From contig CM022944.1 in assembly GCA_012931725.1 (NCBI GenBank), positions 117,195,623-117,259,622 of the forward strand: a stretch of DNA of 64,000 nt. Reading direction: 5' to 3'. Origin of the DNA: Litsea cubeba (Eukaryota; Streptophyta; Magnoliopsida; Laurales; Lauraceae). Positions within the stretch are counted from its first letter, which is position 1, and every line of letters begins with the position of its first letter. The position numbers and the translations under genes are program-made. This document shows, one piece after another, positions 44,212 through 57,158 of this stretch. Under the pieces are notes generated by a model. That model was given only the letters and a program-made list of their open reading frames with translations. It was not told where the DNA came from and searched no databases.

Positions 44212-44460
44212 CTAGTTAATCTTAAAGGCAAAACCATGTATAGAAAATGTCTTAACCAGGCCCTCCACGCATATAGCCCGATACCAAGGGTGAGGTAGGG
44301 CCACCTCCTCCAAGTACTTCATTGCATCTTCTCTGCATGTAAGTGTTTCAAATATGCAAAAGTTAGCCACGCGATCATCGCCCATGAACATCATTAGATT
44401 GTCGGCGTCGGACATTTGGAATGGACGGAGAGAGAGTTTCTCTGGGGCTACTGACTCCAT
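44212..44460 (-). pseudogene. GNAT acetyltransferase N-terminal stub
   Basis: The first 66 or so residues match plant GNAT proteins of the RimJ/RimL type: LSLRPFQMSDADNLMMFMGD, FETLTCREDAMKYLEE, LPHPWYRAICVEG. After this the reading changes to unrelated sequence (LVKTFSIHGFAFKIN) and stops at 82 residues, where about 180 are usual. The acetyl-CoA-binding motif (Q/RxxGxG/A) is therefore missing. A truncated gene copy is the simplest view; a first exon with a distant partner is possible, though relatives are usually intronless. Confidence 0.7.
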
Positions 44461-46400
44461 TCCCTTGCTTTGGGATAACAGTGGCGAAGATTTGAGGTGG
44501 GGAGGATCTAGCCCGCGGCGGAGCAGATGGAGGGGAAGAGAAGATGGAGCGGATTTGAGGTTGGGCAGATTCTATTGCGTCGAGGATGATTGGAGGAGAT
44601 GGGGGAGAAGAAGAAGAAGAATAGGAGTAGCCTCTTTCGTTGAAGAAGAAATGCGCAGAGGAGCCTGTCTCAAGCTTTCTTCGCCGAAAGAAGAAGAAGA
44701 AGATGAAGATGAGGGAAAAGTCCAGCGAAACAAAGCCCTAGAATGGATTTGCATTCGTTTGTTATTTGCCCAAAAGTAAGGGTATATGTCTTTAAACCCA
44801 ACCGTTGGATGGCTTTTCGAAAAGGGGCGGCCCAGATTCAATGTTCGCATACATCGGATGAGAACAGATCTCACCCGATCATTTATAGATTTTGGGGTCT
44901 ATGTCATTTGGATGAATTAAAGATGGCTTCCGCATGTAAATTGGGCTGAGAAAATGCTTGATTAAACATTGTATATTCACACATGAGATCTAAACTCAAC
45001 ACCAATCAACTCGAAAAGTAACTATGATTATTATTAATCATGGCTGATTAAATATCTAATGTCGACTAAAAGGATCAAGATTCAAGAACCCCTATCCTGC
45101 GGAATACGCTACTCTGCTACAGTATTCATAGTTTCATCCAAGAGAATGGCTTTTATTTGTTATAACTAGGGTGTTGAGCAATACTTTACTTTTTCTACAA
45201 GCTACAATCTCAACTCTCAAGTGGTGATATCAATCCTATTGTGCATGTTTGTGATCGGTATTCTCACAGTTCTGTCAGCCCTCCATGGCTTTAGGTGTGT
45301 CTGATATGAATGACCCTTGCTTATTCGAGTACTTTTATAGGCCCTTACTAAGAAGACTAAATTCCATGATCAACTAAATCCCATTTAACCATTGTTATGC
45401 AGTGTCCACATTTCATAGAATTACTTCGCTTTGAACTACGGAGAATTGGGACAAGAATAACCACAATTTACTTTGCTTTAAACATGGAATATCAAGCAAG
45501 TTAGAATTACTAAACAAACAAGTTAGAGATTAGTTATCTTCATCTATAACCCCGGTAGTAAATGTGGGGGGAAGGTTTGAACAAATTGGAATGGGATTTG
45601 AGCCAAAACAGACCCAACCTGCGAAATTAGCCAAGAAGGGAGGATTTGTATGTTGTAAGACTGGTTCAAACAAAGCCAGGACAGCTGGCAGAGGGCAGAG
45701 AGGCGAGAATGGAAGTGGGGAAGGAACATCCCATGAAAAGGGGCCACAATCTTCTCACGTGCTATGATGGGAAAGGTGGGAAAAATGGTGTGTCAAGCAA
45801 CATGAGGAAGCTGGGGAAGAAGGAAATAAAAGGGGGAAAGAGATGAAGGAAAAGGTATGCCAAAAAAGACATCAAAAACTAATCATTACATGAATTTCCA
45901 ATCTCAGTGGCTTACTTAAGCATCGGAGGGAACTTGATTGGTCCCACCAATCGAGACTTCTTTATTTGAATTTTACATGGCTCATCCAGAGAATCTCACT
46001 CAAACCAGAAAGGAGGATCTGTTGATATTAACAGGTCAAATTACCAGTCCATCTGAAATCCATCTCAATTTTTGACTCTGTAGTAAACTTAGCCGGCCAT
46101 TGCAAAGGACTTCAATTGGTTTGTCAATATGAACATCATTCATTTACAACTTCTCCTTCAAATAACTACATCTTCCATGGGCCCTCAAAAGAATTCACCA
46201 AGACATGGCATTTGATGAATCGCTCTCCACTATAAGATGATTCTTAAATGAGAAAATGAAAATGCGAAGAGCTTCCAAAATAGCAAGGACTTCAACTTCA
46301 TTAGATTCTTTGATTCCAACATGCTTGGAGAACATGTACAATACTTTGCCTTTGTGATTTCTCAGCACACCCCCAAAATCGGCTAACGTCGATTTACCTT
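44461..46400. other. intergenic, no gene
   Basis: 44560-44720 is rich in gaagaagaa and opens chance frames on both strands. Nothing else was recognised. Confidence 0.4.
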
Positions 46401-46405
46401 GAGCT

Positions 46406-46519
46406 TATATATATATATATATATATCATCAGTCATGAATGATGGGAATGGCTTCTGGGCATCCAAGAACTTATATCAATCATGAATGATGGGAATGGCT
46501 TCTAGGCATCCAAGAACCT
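46406..46519. repeat. (TA)n run and 47-bp direct repeat
   Basis: About ten TA units (46406-46426) are followed by two copies of cagtcatgaatgatgggaat-type sequence (the second reads caatcatgaatg) with ggcatccaagaac. Confidence 0.9.
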
Positions 46520-46525
46520 ATATAA

Positions 46526-47750
46526 TTAGGGATGTAAATGGGTTCCCGACTCTTCGATTACCCGGAGGTTACGACCTGTTAATAACCGATTTTAGGTCCT
46601 TATTTAGGTTTCAATAAGTAAACGGGTCCGGATCTTGGACCATTTTACGGGTCCAGTTCCACCTCGGTTCTTAATAGGGGTGTTCATGGACTGTCCCGGC
46701 TCGAACTCAATCCAGGCGCAGCTTATTTTGGGTCCGACTTGAGTTTTGGTATTAGGATCGGATTTGGACCTATGATTCGGGCCCATTTAATATGCCAGCC
46801 AGATTTGGATTCAATGGTAGAGCTGAAGTCTTGTCCAAATGAGAGACATAACTTAACCAAAAATAAAATGTTTTGCTTGAAAGGAAATCAGAACAAGTGT
46901 ATTTTTACAAAGGTACATAGGTTACAACTCACTAAGCTACGGCTTGTAGCAATAAATGAAAGCAACCTGTTTTTCTTAAAAAAGTTGTCTTCCACAAGAG
47001 CTTGGGCCAGGCACTTATGGCCCAAATCGGCTAGGTACGGGTTTGGGGTTACGCTTTTAAAAATCCGTCCTAGATATTGCTTAGCCGATATAACCTGGCC
47101 CATGAATTGTTGGAAGATATAATATATTTATATATATATATACGTGGCATCGATTATGTACGTCATGTGTTTAATCATATGGTGGGACTTGCTCATATTA
47201 AAATAAGATTTGATGGATAAACCCATGTAGGGGTCGGGATTCAAGATGAACGATTTGGGTTATCATCATGTGAACCCGCAATGGGACCCTCTTATCTTTG
47301 TTGTGAAGGGCTTTGCTTAATCCAAATGTGTGCCCCGCTTTGCAAGATAAAGTTGGGCTAAAAGGGCAACTGAATGATATAATATATCCACGCGAGCACT
47401 GTCGGATGTGAATTTTGATCCCCCCGGGGAGGGAAATCGCCATTCAACTATATGAGATATTAAAAAGTTTACATCGAAAATGAGGATTCCGACTACCCTC
47501 AAAATCGACGGATCATGAACACCAGCTACGGATACGGCCGTAACACCGTCCTTCGAAGAAAGCCGAAAGAAAGTAGGAGAAAATGTGATGGGTTCTTCCT
47601 CTCGTCTAATGTACTGCCGGCAATACAGGACAATTGTCTTGTCACTTATTTTGGGTCAGGTTGGGGTTTGGGCTTGAGGTTGGGCCAGTTTGATGGGTTT
47701 CGGTGGAGTTTGGTTCGGTTATCATCGCTGGGGCCTAGGCTTCGTAGATT
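46526..47750. other. intergenic with two hAT-MITE-like starts
   Basis: tagggatgtaaatggg (46527) and aataggggtgttcatgg (46674) look like left ends of small hAT derivatives whose right ends I could not find. No gene was recognised to 47750. Confidence 0.4.
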
Positions 47751-48062
47751 TTGATCTGCTTGCTGGATTTCGACGTTCTACGCATCGGCGGAAAGCTCTT
47801 GGCGAGTAGGTCATGATGAACCAATTTTCAGGGCGATCGGAGGTCTAAAAATGGTATGTGATTTTTCAGGTGGGCACCCTAGGGGTGTGGGACCCGCTAT
47901 TATGATTTTTGATCCGCCCTTCGGATCACGGAGTTCTATATATGGACAGAAAGCCATCAACGAGTACATTGCGATGAGCTAACTTCTAGGGCGATCAGGG
48001 GTGTAGAATTGATAGGTGATTTTTCAAGTAGGCATTTTGGGGGTACGGGACTTACCACAATC
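47750..48062. repeat. diverged tandem duplication, about 150-bp unit
   Basis: Two units share gatcngc, a central agggcgatcngngntntaga, then gtgatttttca, gtaggca or gtgggca, and gggacc at the end. The divergence is high, so this is old. 48063-48869 holds a small duplicated phrase ccccttttgaaatggggag (48534 and 48569) and no gene. Confidence 0.65.
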
Positions 48063-48869
48063 ATTTTAAATTCTGACTTTCACCCTGGTGGCTAACTTGG
48101 ACCTCAAATGCCTTGGTTGGTTCTCTGCACACTCCGGCTAACAACAACTCTATTTTTATCATTCATTTACCCATTTATTTATTTCTATCCCCACTACTGA
48201 ATGGGGTTCGGGAAATTCATTCTCTAGGGTATTTTAAAGGAAGATGCATCTTAAGTCCTTCCAATTTTAACCGGTGATTTTTAATTTGGAACCTAATTGG
48301 AGCATCACTAAACAAGGTAGATTAATTTACCTCTCATAGGGTTCCAAAATGAGGTGCCTACAAGCACCTCAAAAGAGTTTCTCTCAAATTCAAATCTCCT
48401 ATTTTCTCTCTTTCACAACTCCTATTTTCTCTCCTACACACTCCTATAATAAAGGTGAGTAAATAAATATGAGTTGGCATAAACAATGTGAAGTGGCATT
48501 ATCTAATTGGACAAATCAAAAGGGGTGAAAACGCCCCTTTTGAAATGGGGAGTTTTTGAGAATAAACACCCCTTTTGAAATGGGGAGATTTTGAGAATTT
48601 CCATATACACACACACATCATCATCTTCAATGCTATGGACCAAGCCCAATCAAGTGTGATCTTATCCAAGTGGGACTAAATGCATTTAGCCACTGGATTC
48701 ACGACCAAGCCCAAGACGGACGACCGCTATATGTCATGGTGTCATACCCCGTTGAATTTGATAGGTTTTGTCAAGTTCTCTAAGATTTATGGGCCAATTA
48801 ATATGATTGATATATGTTCAAGCCAACTTTTTGCAACCATACCATGTCGGGGTCTAAAGAGGTCCAAGC

Positions 48870-49390
48870 CAAGTTTTGGTCTAAGCCATATGGCCAAACT
48901 TGGATAATGCCGGTCCTAGCCTGTTTCTATGGCCAGTCTTGGTTGAATATGGGAGGGTCATTACATTAACGCTCAGGTCCAACAAATTCCTAGCCTAGAG
49001 AGTATGACCAATCTTTGTTGATTTAGACCAATTTTTGGCCTAGGCCATATGACGATCTAAGTTCAAGCCAATTTTTTGCCTAAGCCATATGACCAATTTT
49101 GGTTGATTCAGGCTCAAGTCAATTTTTGACCCAGGCCATATAACCAATCTTGGTATATTCAAGTCCAAGCATTTTTTTTCCCAAGTTATACGACCAATCT
49201 TGGTTGATGATGGTCCCACACAATTTATGGCTTGAGCCATATGACCAGTCTCAGTTGAATTAATCCATGCCAATATGTGGCCTAAACCATACATCCAATT
49301 TTGATTGAATATAAGCAAGCTAATTTCTAGCCCAAGAATATGACCAATCTTGGTATAGGCCGGTCCAAATCAATTTCTAGCCTAGGCCTT
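48870..49390. repeat. minisatellite, about ten units of roughly 50 bp
   Basis: The core gccatatgaccaatcttggt recurs with changes about every 40-68 bases (near 48890, 48940, 49008, 49052, 49092, 49142, 49191, 49243, 49293 and 49341), linked by caagccaatttttggcct. One minus-strand frame stays open across several units (49040-49318), a by-product of the repeat. Confidence 0.85.
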
Positions 49391-51372
49391 ATTCAGGCTA
49401 AACAATGATAATCTATCGGGCATAAGACCTATTGTTGTGGGTCCTAATTAGATGGGCCTTAACCCAGCTATGCATTGGGCTCACTTATGTGCTGACATGC
49501 CTAAATCCATTTAGCCATTGGATTCACTCCCAAGTTCATAATTGACCACATGTTTATGTGAGTCACAGCCCATGTTACCCTATGACTTGTAATTGATCTC
49601 TATCCAATTAATTTTCCATAACCCATCAAATTCTCTTAGGTGGTAGTGTGTTGGGACTAATTAATATAGGACCAAGCTGATTTTTGTGACCATGTCATGC
49701 TGGGTCTGATGCAGATATCGAGGTCGAACCCAGTTTTTGGTGATCATGTGTCATCCAATCCATATGACCAAATTTGATAGATTATGGGTGGGCTATTATA
49801 TGTGAGCCTGGTAATTTAGGCACATTACAAAAAATGGTATGAACATGTGACCATCAATCATGTGATGGGATCCATGTCTTTTGCAAATATGTGGTTAAAT
49901 GACATGTGGAGTAAAGAGGAGTAGTCACTCCTCTTATGAAGGCAAATACCCATATGAAATGGGTAACCATCATGGCAATAAGGTAGTTAGAGGAAGACAG
50001 GTGGTGTCCATCCAATCCAAGCTAGGGGAGAAAGTGCAACATCTCCGCCTTTTTTTTTTTTTTTTTTTGAAGTAGGCAGCAAAGCTAAAAGAAGAGAGGA
50101 GAGGAATAGAAAAATCTGTAGAATTTCAAATAAGTAGAGAGTATCGGGTTGCGAACTGAAAAAGGTTAAGGGCTAGGATAATGCTTTCATCAAGGGATGA
50201 AAGTATGGTTTGTAGGATTTTTAAATAGGCTCCTTTGCAAATAGGCCCCAGTAATTTTATTTTAATACCTTTCGTGTCCCAAAGTCAAAAGTCTTCCAAC
50301 CACCATAGGGTTTTAGTGCGAAATGGCAATTTTCTCCATCTCTTTTATCCTTATTTGCATAATTTCAAATCTTAGGCTCAATTTTTTTTTATAAAGCATG
50401 TAACATTAACAATTGCACTCAGTGGGAGAAAACATTCCTACATAAAGTCTTTTTTTTATTAATATAGGGTTCATTTCATTAAATCTAAATTGATTATGCG
50501 ATTTTTCCAATCCATACAATTACCCACCATTGGATTGATGAAAGTCTCAAAGTACATGATTCTGCTTCATATATAAGGGGGTGTAAAAGAAATATTGGGG
50601 GCACGGACAAATGTAAAAAAAGATTAATTTGTTTTTAAAATGTGTGACGGGAATGGTGTTTAGCTATATGAAAAAGAAATATTTGGGGAAGGGGTAAATG
50701 TTAAGAAAATATATTAATTTTCAGAATTTGAAGGGGGAGGAGAGATTTTAAACCTTTTCTCAGATATGGGTGGGGCTTCAGTCCTCAGGCCCTTGTACCT
50801 TGGTCTACCCCAAGTCACGTGCAAAAAAGAGTTATTGAGAGAATTCATTGAGACTTGAGTGAAAATAACGGTATTTTTGTAAATAATAATATACTCAATC
50901 TGTTTAATGGATGCAAGGGCAAAGCTATCATTTATATAAAAATCCAATAGAAATCTCATGGTGGCCGCCCATTCTTGTTAGGGATATTGATTTTGAGGAC
51001 ATGAAAGGTATTAAAAAGAAAACACATGGGCCTATTTACAAATATTAAAACCTCATGGGCCTATTTACAAATCCTACAAACTTTAGGGGGGCATATACAA
51101 AATGCTCTACTTTTTTTTATTGTCTATTTGCATTTCATGTAAACTGAGAAAATGTGTATTGTTTGTGTAGAAACTCATTTTGAGTCTACATTTTCTGACT
51201 TTTCTCCGAATTTCATTGTTTGTAGATAAGGTGGCATTGTAAGTCTTTTTTTATGAATGAAGAAAATAAATGAATTGATGACTTTATCTTTGAACATTCA
51301 TCTTGATTTTTTTTGTGTTTATAAGTAGTACCACCATCCTTCACCCATCAAGGTAGCAGATAAGTGAAGATC
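49391..51372. other. intergenic, no gene
   Basis: Ordinary AT-rich plant DNA. The phrases atgggcctatttacaaat and atcctacaaactttaggggg at 51028-51090 echo ggatttttaaataggctcct at 50217. No coding sequence was recognised. Confidence 0.4.
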
Positions 51373-51380
51373 TTGATAAA

Positions 51381-52007
51381 GAGAAATTCTATTTGCACTA
51401 TGGAAATAACTGAGCACACCCATCTTTTAAAAAAAAATTTATTACGAAATACCCATGTGTGAAATGACGAGAACACCCATGAAATTCATCTTCTCTGGCA
51501 CTGCATGGCTGTGAAATCCCGTGCATATCTCATGTGCACGACGTTTATGCATGGGGTTTCACAGCCGTGCACCTCTTTATGTGCATGGAACTGAAACTTC
51601 GTGCACCCTACCGGCGGGCGATACACGTGAAAAAAGAGGAGAAGATGGTCGCCGGTGATGATGGGGCAGATAGGGGAGCTCGCCGGAGGAGAGATGGTCG
51701 CTAGTGATGGTGGGGTAGAGAGGGGGGGTCGCCGAAGGGAGAGATGGTTGCCAGTGATGGGGCGGACATTTGGGTTCGGTCACAGCTGGTGGGGGGGAAG
51801 AAAAGAGGAGAAGAGATGGGAACTCGCCGGAGGGAGAAGAGAGGGGAGCTCACCGGTGAGGAGAAGGGAAGAAGAGGAGGGAAGAGGATGTTTTGGGTAT
51901 TATTGGGGGTGGGTTCAGAAAAAATGACCTTTTCATTTTTTCAGGTGTGGTGAGCTCAGAAAGTGGGTGGGCTTAGCAAAGCATGTGGGTGCAAATAAAA
52001 TTTTCCC
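51381..52007. mobile_element. MITE with perfect 8-bp target duplication
   Basis: Ends are gagaaattctatttgcac (51381) and gtgcaaataaaattttccc (ending 52007), inverted with few mismatches. The target duplication ttgataaa is exact (51373-51380 and 52008-52015), fitting the hAT superfamily. The 627-bp interior is non-coding and carries a GA/GGA-rich tract and repeated words gagatggtcg and gccggagg. Confidence 0.88.
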
Positions 52008-52015
52008 TTGATAAA

Positions 52016-54740
52016 TCATATAAGGGCCGTCACCATCCAATGCAATACACTCAGCTTCTTGTGGCCGTGGATACTGCTGGCTCCCATTCGTTAAAAACAT
52101 CATTTTGAATTGGCACAAGCCACTTTATCCTCAAAAGTCCACGCAGACAAAATCTTTGCACTTTCCAAAATATGATGGGTGGAATAGTTTGTGGATCTAT
52201 TGATTTAAGGATTTTTGAACATTTTATTAAATGTGAGTTTTTTTTTTTATGGTTAATCCAAGTAATCTCTTGCATCTAATGAGCTTATTGTTGGAAATAG
52301 GTGGGCATCTAAGATAAGTTTCAAAAAATTTTGACCCACTTGATGCAGGGATCAACTATCCAGAAGGCTCTAAAACCCAATCCAGGATACATACCCTCAA
52401 TCTCAGCCATCATGATCAATAAATAAACCTATCAAGAAGATTGAACCAGCAACTAACAAGCCACAATAAAATCTACAACATACAAGGAAGTAGATTATAC
52501 ACTTGGAGCTCGGTTGTGCTGTAATGGAGAATTTGCGTCTTTCTTTGATGATGAAATACTTTTACTAATCAATCAGTAATCTTCAAGACCTCTTGTTCTT
52601 CCATGCTATGACCCGTATTAGAATCTCTTTTTCTCAAGAAGATGGTGGGATCTCCAAGAGAAAACTAATATGAACTCAAAGGATGAACTAGAAAGAGAAC
52701 TAGAAAAGGGAAATGAGAAAGACCATGTGCAACTCTTGCACAAAGGTGTGTGACGTCCAACTCTTGGACCTCAAAACCCTTGGGCGTGAATCCCTATGGG
52801 ATTATTGCATTAGGCGTGCAACACCTCCTCTTCTCCTTTTATAGCTTTTGCAAGCCCTACTTACTAATTTCTATTAGAAGTCTTACTTTTATAAGAATTA
52901 GTAAGTTTATCTTCTTTACCAATTAAAATAAAAGTCTCACTTCAATTAAGAATAGTCAACTTACTAAATCACAATTAGAAGTCTTACTTCAAATATGTTT
53001 AGTAACTTTCTAATTCCTTTTGAATTAAAATAAAAGTCTCACTTCTACTAAAATTAGTAAGTTTACTATTACCACTATTAGAAGTATTACTTCAAATAAA
53101 AATAGTAACTTTCCTTTAAAAATTCAACTAGAATTCGCATCTTTCTGATAATTGGGCTAGCGTGGGGACCACTAGGGATTCCTTCGAAAGCTGGCTTCAA
53201 CTGGTACTCGCGACCCCACATCTCATGTGTAATCGGGGCCCATAGTTAATTGCAAATAACTCCACTATATAAATGCAATTGAACTCCAGTCTTACGAATA
53301 TTGTATAGAAGACCCTAAACTTCCACATTACCATAAGTGGGCCCCTCCATCAATATCTATGTATCAATTGGACCTATCTTCCAAACTAGATCCATATCTT
53401 ATTATCCTTAAGCCCCAATTAATTATAATGATCATAAGTACCTTTCCAATTAACTCTTAATCGGAATGGGTGCGCACTTACCAATGATAAATCCATTAAT
53501 TGGCACAAGGGGATATTAGAGATAGATTTCATCTTGACCATCGAATGTTCCCACAACTCTACTACCACATACCCAAATTACTGAGGTGTTGACCTACAAC
53601 TGGCATCACTCATTGATGAATCAAAGCAAATGAATAAATAGAAATTTGAGTTCATTAATATCTCAGGATTGGGAGCCTAATGCTAGGCAATTATAAGAGC
53701 GGACCTTAAAGTAAAGACAATGTTTATAAGGTGCTTCTCATGGTCCTTCAATACATCCAATATACCAACACTATGATCCAAAATCTTACAGTGTACCAGC
53801 ACTATGATCCAAAATCTTACATTCTGATGATTGAGACAAATCACACTATCTTATAATGATCAAAGTACTGCAACCTTGTCAGTAAGAGATGTCTAGTCTC
53901 ATCACTAGTTGTGAAGATATTTAAGTATAAGATTTGTTATACATGTCTTCTGTATATGGATCTCATCCATACACACGTATTACATCTAGTATACTTATGG
54001 ACTCCGGTTCATCTCATGAACCATCATGTCATTCGTATTGATTATATGCAAGTATATAATAAAACACCATTCATCTCATGAAAGGAAAGCATAAATATAT
54101 TGATAAATAAAGAAATTAATCAATTTATTATATCATCTACTAGATTGAGTCCATAAAACTAACACTTATTGGGGGCTCCACAAACTCACTGAACTTTCAT
54201 GGTAATTTCTGTGTTTACATGAACATCCCTAGTTCTTAACATGCCATTCTTAAAATTTAGGGACATTTATTAAAGAAATTCCCTTAAATAGGGTAATTAA
54301 AGTTGAGACCCCAAAATCATTATAATATCAAAAAAGGACCTCCGGCCCAAATCTTCCTTATTTTTTTCCATTTTAGCCTGTGTTAGTTGAAAAAAAATAC
54401 AAAAATAGAAAAGAAGAAACGAAAGAAGGAGAAGACCGGACCCTTCCATGTCCGGGGCCTTTCTTTACTATCAAGTATGGGCCTCACTTGGATTCCCAGG
54501 ATGGGTATATGCAGAAGAGGATTTCTCTCTCTTTCAAGGCCCAGTTAAGTATTTTGAACCTCTGGGCCTTACTTGGGTTCCCAAACCACAAGACCGACAA
54601 GTCGCAGCTAATAGCCATCTTTTCGCTTGATCTTCTCTGCTAGGGTTTTAGGACTTCAGTAAAAGAAGTAGAGAGAAAGAGAGGAAGGATCTTGGTGTTG
54701 CAGTTTCTACCAATTCAATCACCTGCAACTCCATTTCTGC
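52016..54740. other. intergenic with diverged repeats; possible old retroelement
   Basis: 52860-53130 has several diverged copies of attagaagtcttactt and aattaaaataaaagtctcac. 53760-53830 repeats tatgatccaaaatcttaca. The style resembles plant LTR sequence, but no LTR edges, primer site or coding domain could be fixed. Just before the next gene, ctagggttttagg (54640) is a telo-box-like promoter word. Confidence 0.4.
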
Positions 54741-54749
54741 TGTGAGAAC

Positions 54750-55895
54750 ATGCATTTTGGTCGATCTAACCACCATCTCTTCCTCTTGAAGAGCACTTTT
54801 AAACACCCCACCATCTATATCTATTCTGCAAAAACCCTTGTTCCATTTTCAACGGCCACATCAACTAACCAAACCCATTTTCTGGTTGACTACCTCATAC
54901 AGAAATGTGGGTTATCAAGAGAAAAGGCAAACAGTGCCTCCAAAACCCTCACCCACATAAAATCCCCTGAAAACCCCGATTCTGTTCTCGATTTCCTGAA
55001 ACAGAGCGGTTTCAACGACACCCACATCAGAGTTCTCATCTCCAAGCTACCGAGACTCCTCACTGTGAACGTTGAAAATACCCTCAAACCCAAGTTCCTC
55101 TTCTTCCAAGAACTGGGTCTCTATGGAACCCCCTTTGCAGAAATCACCTCCAAATCTCCATACTTCCTCTGTCACAGTATCGAAAACAAACTTCAACCCA
55201 CCATTTCTTACCTCAGAAGCTTCTTCCACACCAACGAAAAGATAGTGAGGGCTATCAAGAGGTGGGCTAAATTGTTCAGCTATGATCTTCAAAAGCAGAT
55301 AATGCCCTGCATAGAAGTCCTTCGAAAATGTGGGATTCCTGACCACCAGATCTCTAGTTTCATCTTAGGACACCCTATTTTCCTCACCAAGGGAGCCCAG
55401 TGGATTGAAACGTTGGTGACCCGGGTTGAGAAATTCGGAGTCGAACGTGGGTCTGGGATGTTCGTCCATGGGGTTTTGGCAATGGGCAAGATGAGTGAAA
55501 CTACAATGGAAGCAAAGTTGGAGCTTTTTAAGAGCTTTGGGTGGTCTGAACAAGATATATTGGTGGCATTCCAAAAGGAGCCACGGTTCATGAACTTGTC
55601 AGAGGGCAAGGTTCGAGCCATGATGAGGTTATTGGTGGGTGAGATGGGGTTTAAGCCTTGTGAGATTGCTTTAAGGCCGAAGGTGCTTTATTCCAGCTTT
55701 GAGAAGAGGTTGCTGCCTCGATATGAGGTGCTCAAGATACTGAAATCGAAAGGGTTGGTGAAAGAGGGAAAAAGCTTGTTATCTGTTGTGAGCTTGTCAG
55801 GTGAGATCTTCTTGAAGAATTATGTGATTCGTTATTTAGATAGAGCTCCTGAGCTAAGAGAAGCTTACATGGTTCCTCTTGGCATTAGCAGATAG
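54750..55895 (+). CDS. mTERF-family organelle protein, intact
   Basis: A 381-residue protein without introns. Residues 1 to about 40 are rich in Ser, Thr, His and Lys and low in acid, as expected of a mitochondrial presequence. Then FLVDYLIQKCGLSREKANSA opens a series of helical mTERF repeats, each with a proline-marked turn: VLISKLPRLLTVNVE, ITSKSPYFLCHSIENKL, FILGHPIFLTKG, VAFQKEPRFMNLSEGKV, IALRPKVLYSSFEKRLLPRY. The end, FLKNYVIRYLDRAPELREAY, is typical of the expanded plant clade. mTERF proteins bind organelle DNA or RNA and affect transcription or splicing; the target of this one cannot be read from sequence. A damaged relative is at 1050-1785, and a telo-box-like word lies about 100 bases upstream. 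Confidence 0.93.
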   Translation: MHFGRSNHHLFLLKSTFKHPTIYIYSAKTLVPFSTATSTNQTHFLVDYLIQKCGLSREKANSASKTLTHIKSPENPDSVLDFLKQSGFNDTHIRVLISKLPRLLTVNVENTLKPKFLFFQELGLYGTPFAEITSKSPYFLCHSIENKLQPTISYLRSFFHTNEKIVRAIKRWAKLFSYDLQKQIMPCIEVLRKCGIPDHQISSFILGHPIFLTKGAQWIETLVTRVEKFGVERGSGMFVHGVLAMGKMSETTMEAKLELFKSFGWSEQDILVAFQKEPRFMNLSEGKVRAMMRLLVGEMGFKPCEIALRPKVLYSSFEKRLLPRYEVLKILKSKGLVKEGKSLLSVVSLSGEIFLKNYVIRYLDRAPELREAYMVPLGISR

Positions 55896-57158
55896 ATTAA
55901 GAGCAAAGAAAAGAAAATGTGTTTAGTGGATGAATTAACTTCTTCATATTTCCATTTCATTGTAGCAGCTGATGTCTGCAATATAATGACATTACATTGC
56001 TTGCCTATATCTGTAATCGGATGAAAGGTTTCTCTCATTTGGTTTGCTCAAATTGTTTGGTTTTTAGTAATCTAACATCACTGTAAGTGTTCTTGATGCT
56101 GGATATTTCTTTATCAAATGATGTAGTCATCCAATGAAATGGACGGTTACAACTGTTATCAAAGAAAAAGAAAGGGCAGTTACAACCCATGTTTTTGCAC
56201 ATTTAACTTGGGGATTAAGGAGATAGGTTGGATATATAATCAGAAAGAGCACCTGAGTGCAACTTCTTAAAAATAAGACTAGACTCAACCAATTGAACTT
56301 GGCATGATCGTGGCATGATCGAGAATTGTAACCCTATTTCCCACTTATGCGCTACACTGTTTAGATATTGAAAAGGTTCCACTTTTTGGCACTATAGTAT
56401 GTCACCGTTTTCATAAGGGAAAAAATTAATAATAATCTTCTCTGTTACCACAAAGAACCTTTTCCTACGGGTTCCAAAATTGTAACCCCAAGGGGTTGAC
56501 CGTGTGGTCTGGACCACGGTTCGTCCCTCTTTCGGAGCTAGAGGTCTTGGTATCGACCCCCGGTTCCCTCCTCTTCAGAAACCAAAGGTTGAGTCCACTT
56601 GTGCTACCACCTAGGGGCCATAAGGGTTTTATCCGGCTTCTCTCTGGGCCCGAAGGAATTATTCCAGCCCAAAGGGTTGGGAACCCTCCTCAGTCAGCAG
56701 GAAAAAAAAATGCTGTAATAAGATCTCGTCTCCCCCCAACTCTCTCTCTCTCTCTCTAATGTTTGAGAATTATTAATTTTTATTTAATTTTTTCTCTCTC
56801 CAAGAAGCCAATTTAGCAGGTTTTCTTTGTCCGTTGTGTATGGCTTTTTAAGAACAGGCAGTTTCGTTTAATTGGTTGATTTGATATCAAGCTTGGTTTT
56901 GTGTATCAGTACACTTTATCTTCTATGGTGGATTTATAGTTTCTACAAACTAAAGACATGTTATGGGCATATTTTTTTATTTGCATTTTCTGGGGTTAAT
57001 TTCAAGAAGCATTGTTTTATTGTTCATTAGTTATTGTTTTGGTTGAGTTAATCTGGTTTTTTTTATAATGGTTATATATTTATTTTTAATCCGCCGGCCA
57101 TTGCAATGGAAGCCTGACATTTAGTAGTATCTGATTTTACGAAAGCAAGCTATTTAGA
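55896..57158. other. intergenic and leader of the ATI-like gene; SINE-like block
   Basis: 56490-56715 has short inverted and tRNA-like words (tggtctggaccacggttcg, ggtatcgacccccggttccc, cagcccaaagggttgggaac) followed by an A-run, in the manner of a tRNA-derived SINE, but the boxes are imperfect. A (TC)n run is at 56740-56757. The sequence from 56760 to 57158 is T-rich and may be leader or a 5' intron. Confidence 0.4.

Noticed and set aside
44354..44779. 141-residue plus-strand reading
   Set aside because: Partly antisense to the GNAT stub and partly a GAA-rich tract.
49040..49318. 92-residue minus-strand reading
   Set aside because: It is the open frame of the 50-bp minisatellite.
52860..54150. 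A second complete LTR retrotransposon
   Set aside because: Repeated phrases are present but no LTR edges, primer site, purine tract or coding domain could be found.
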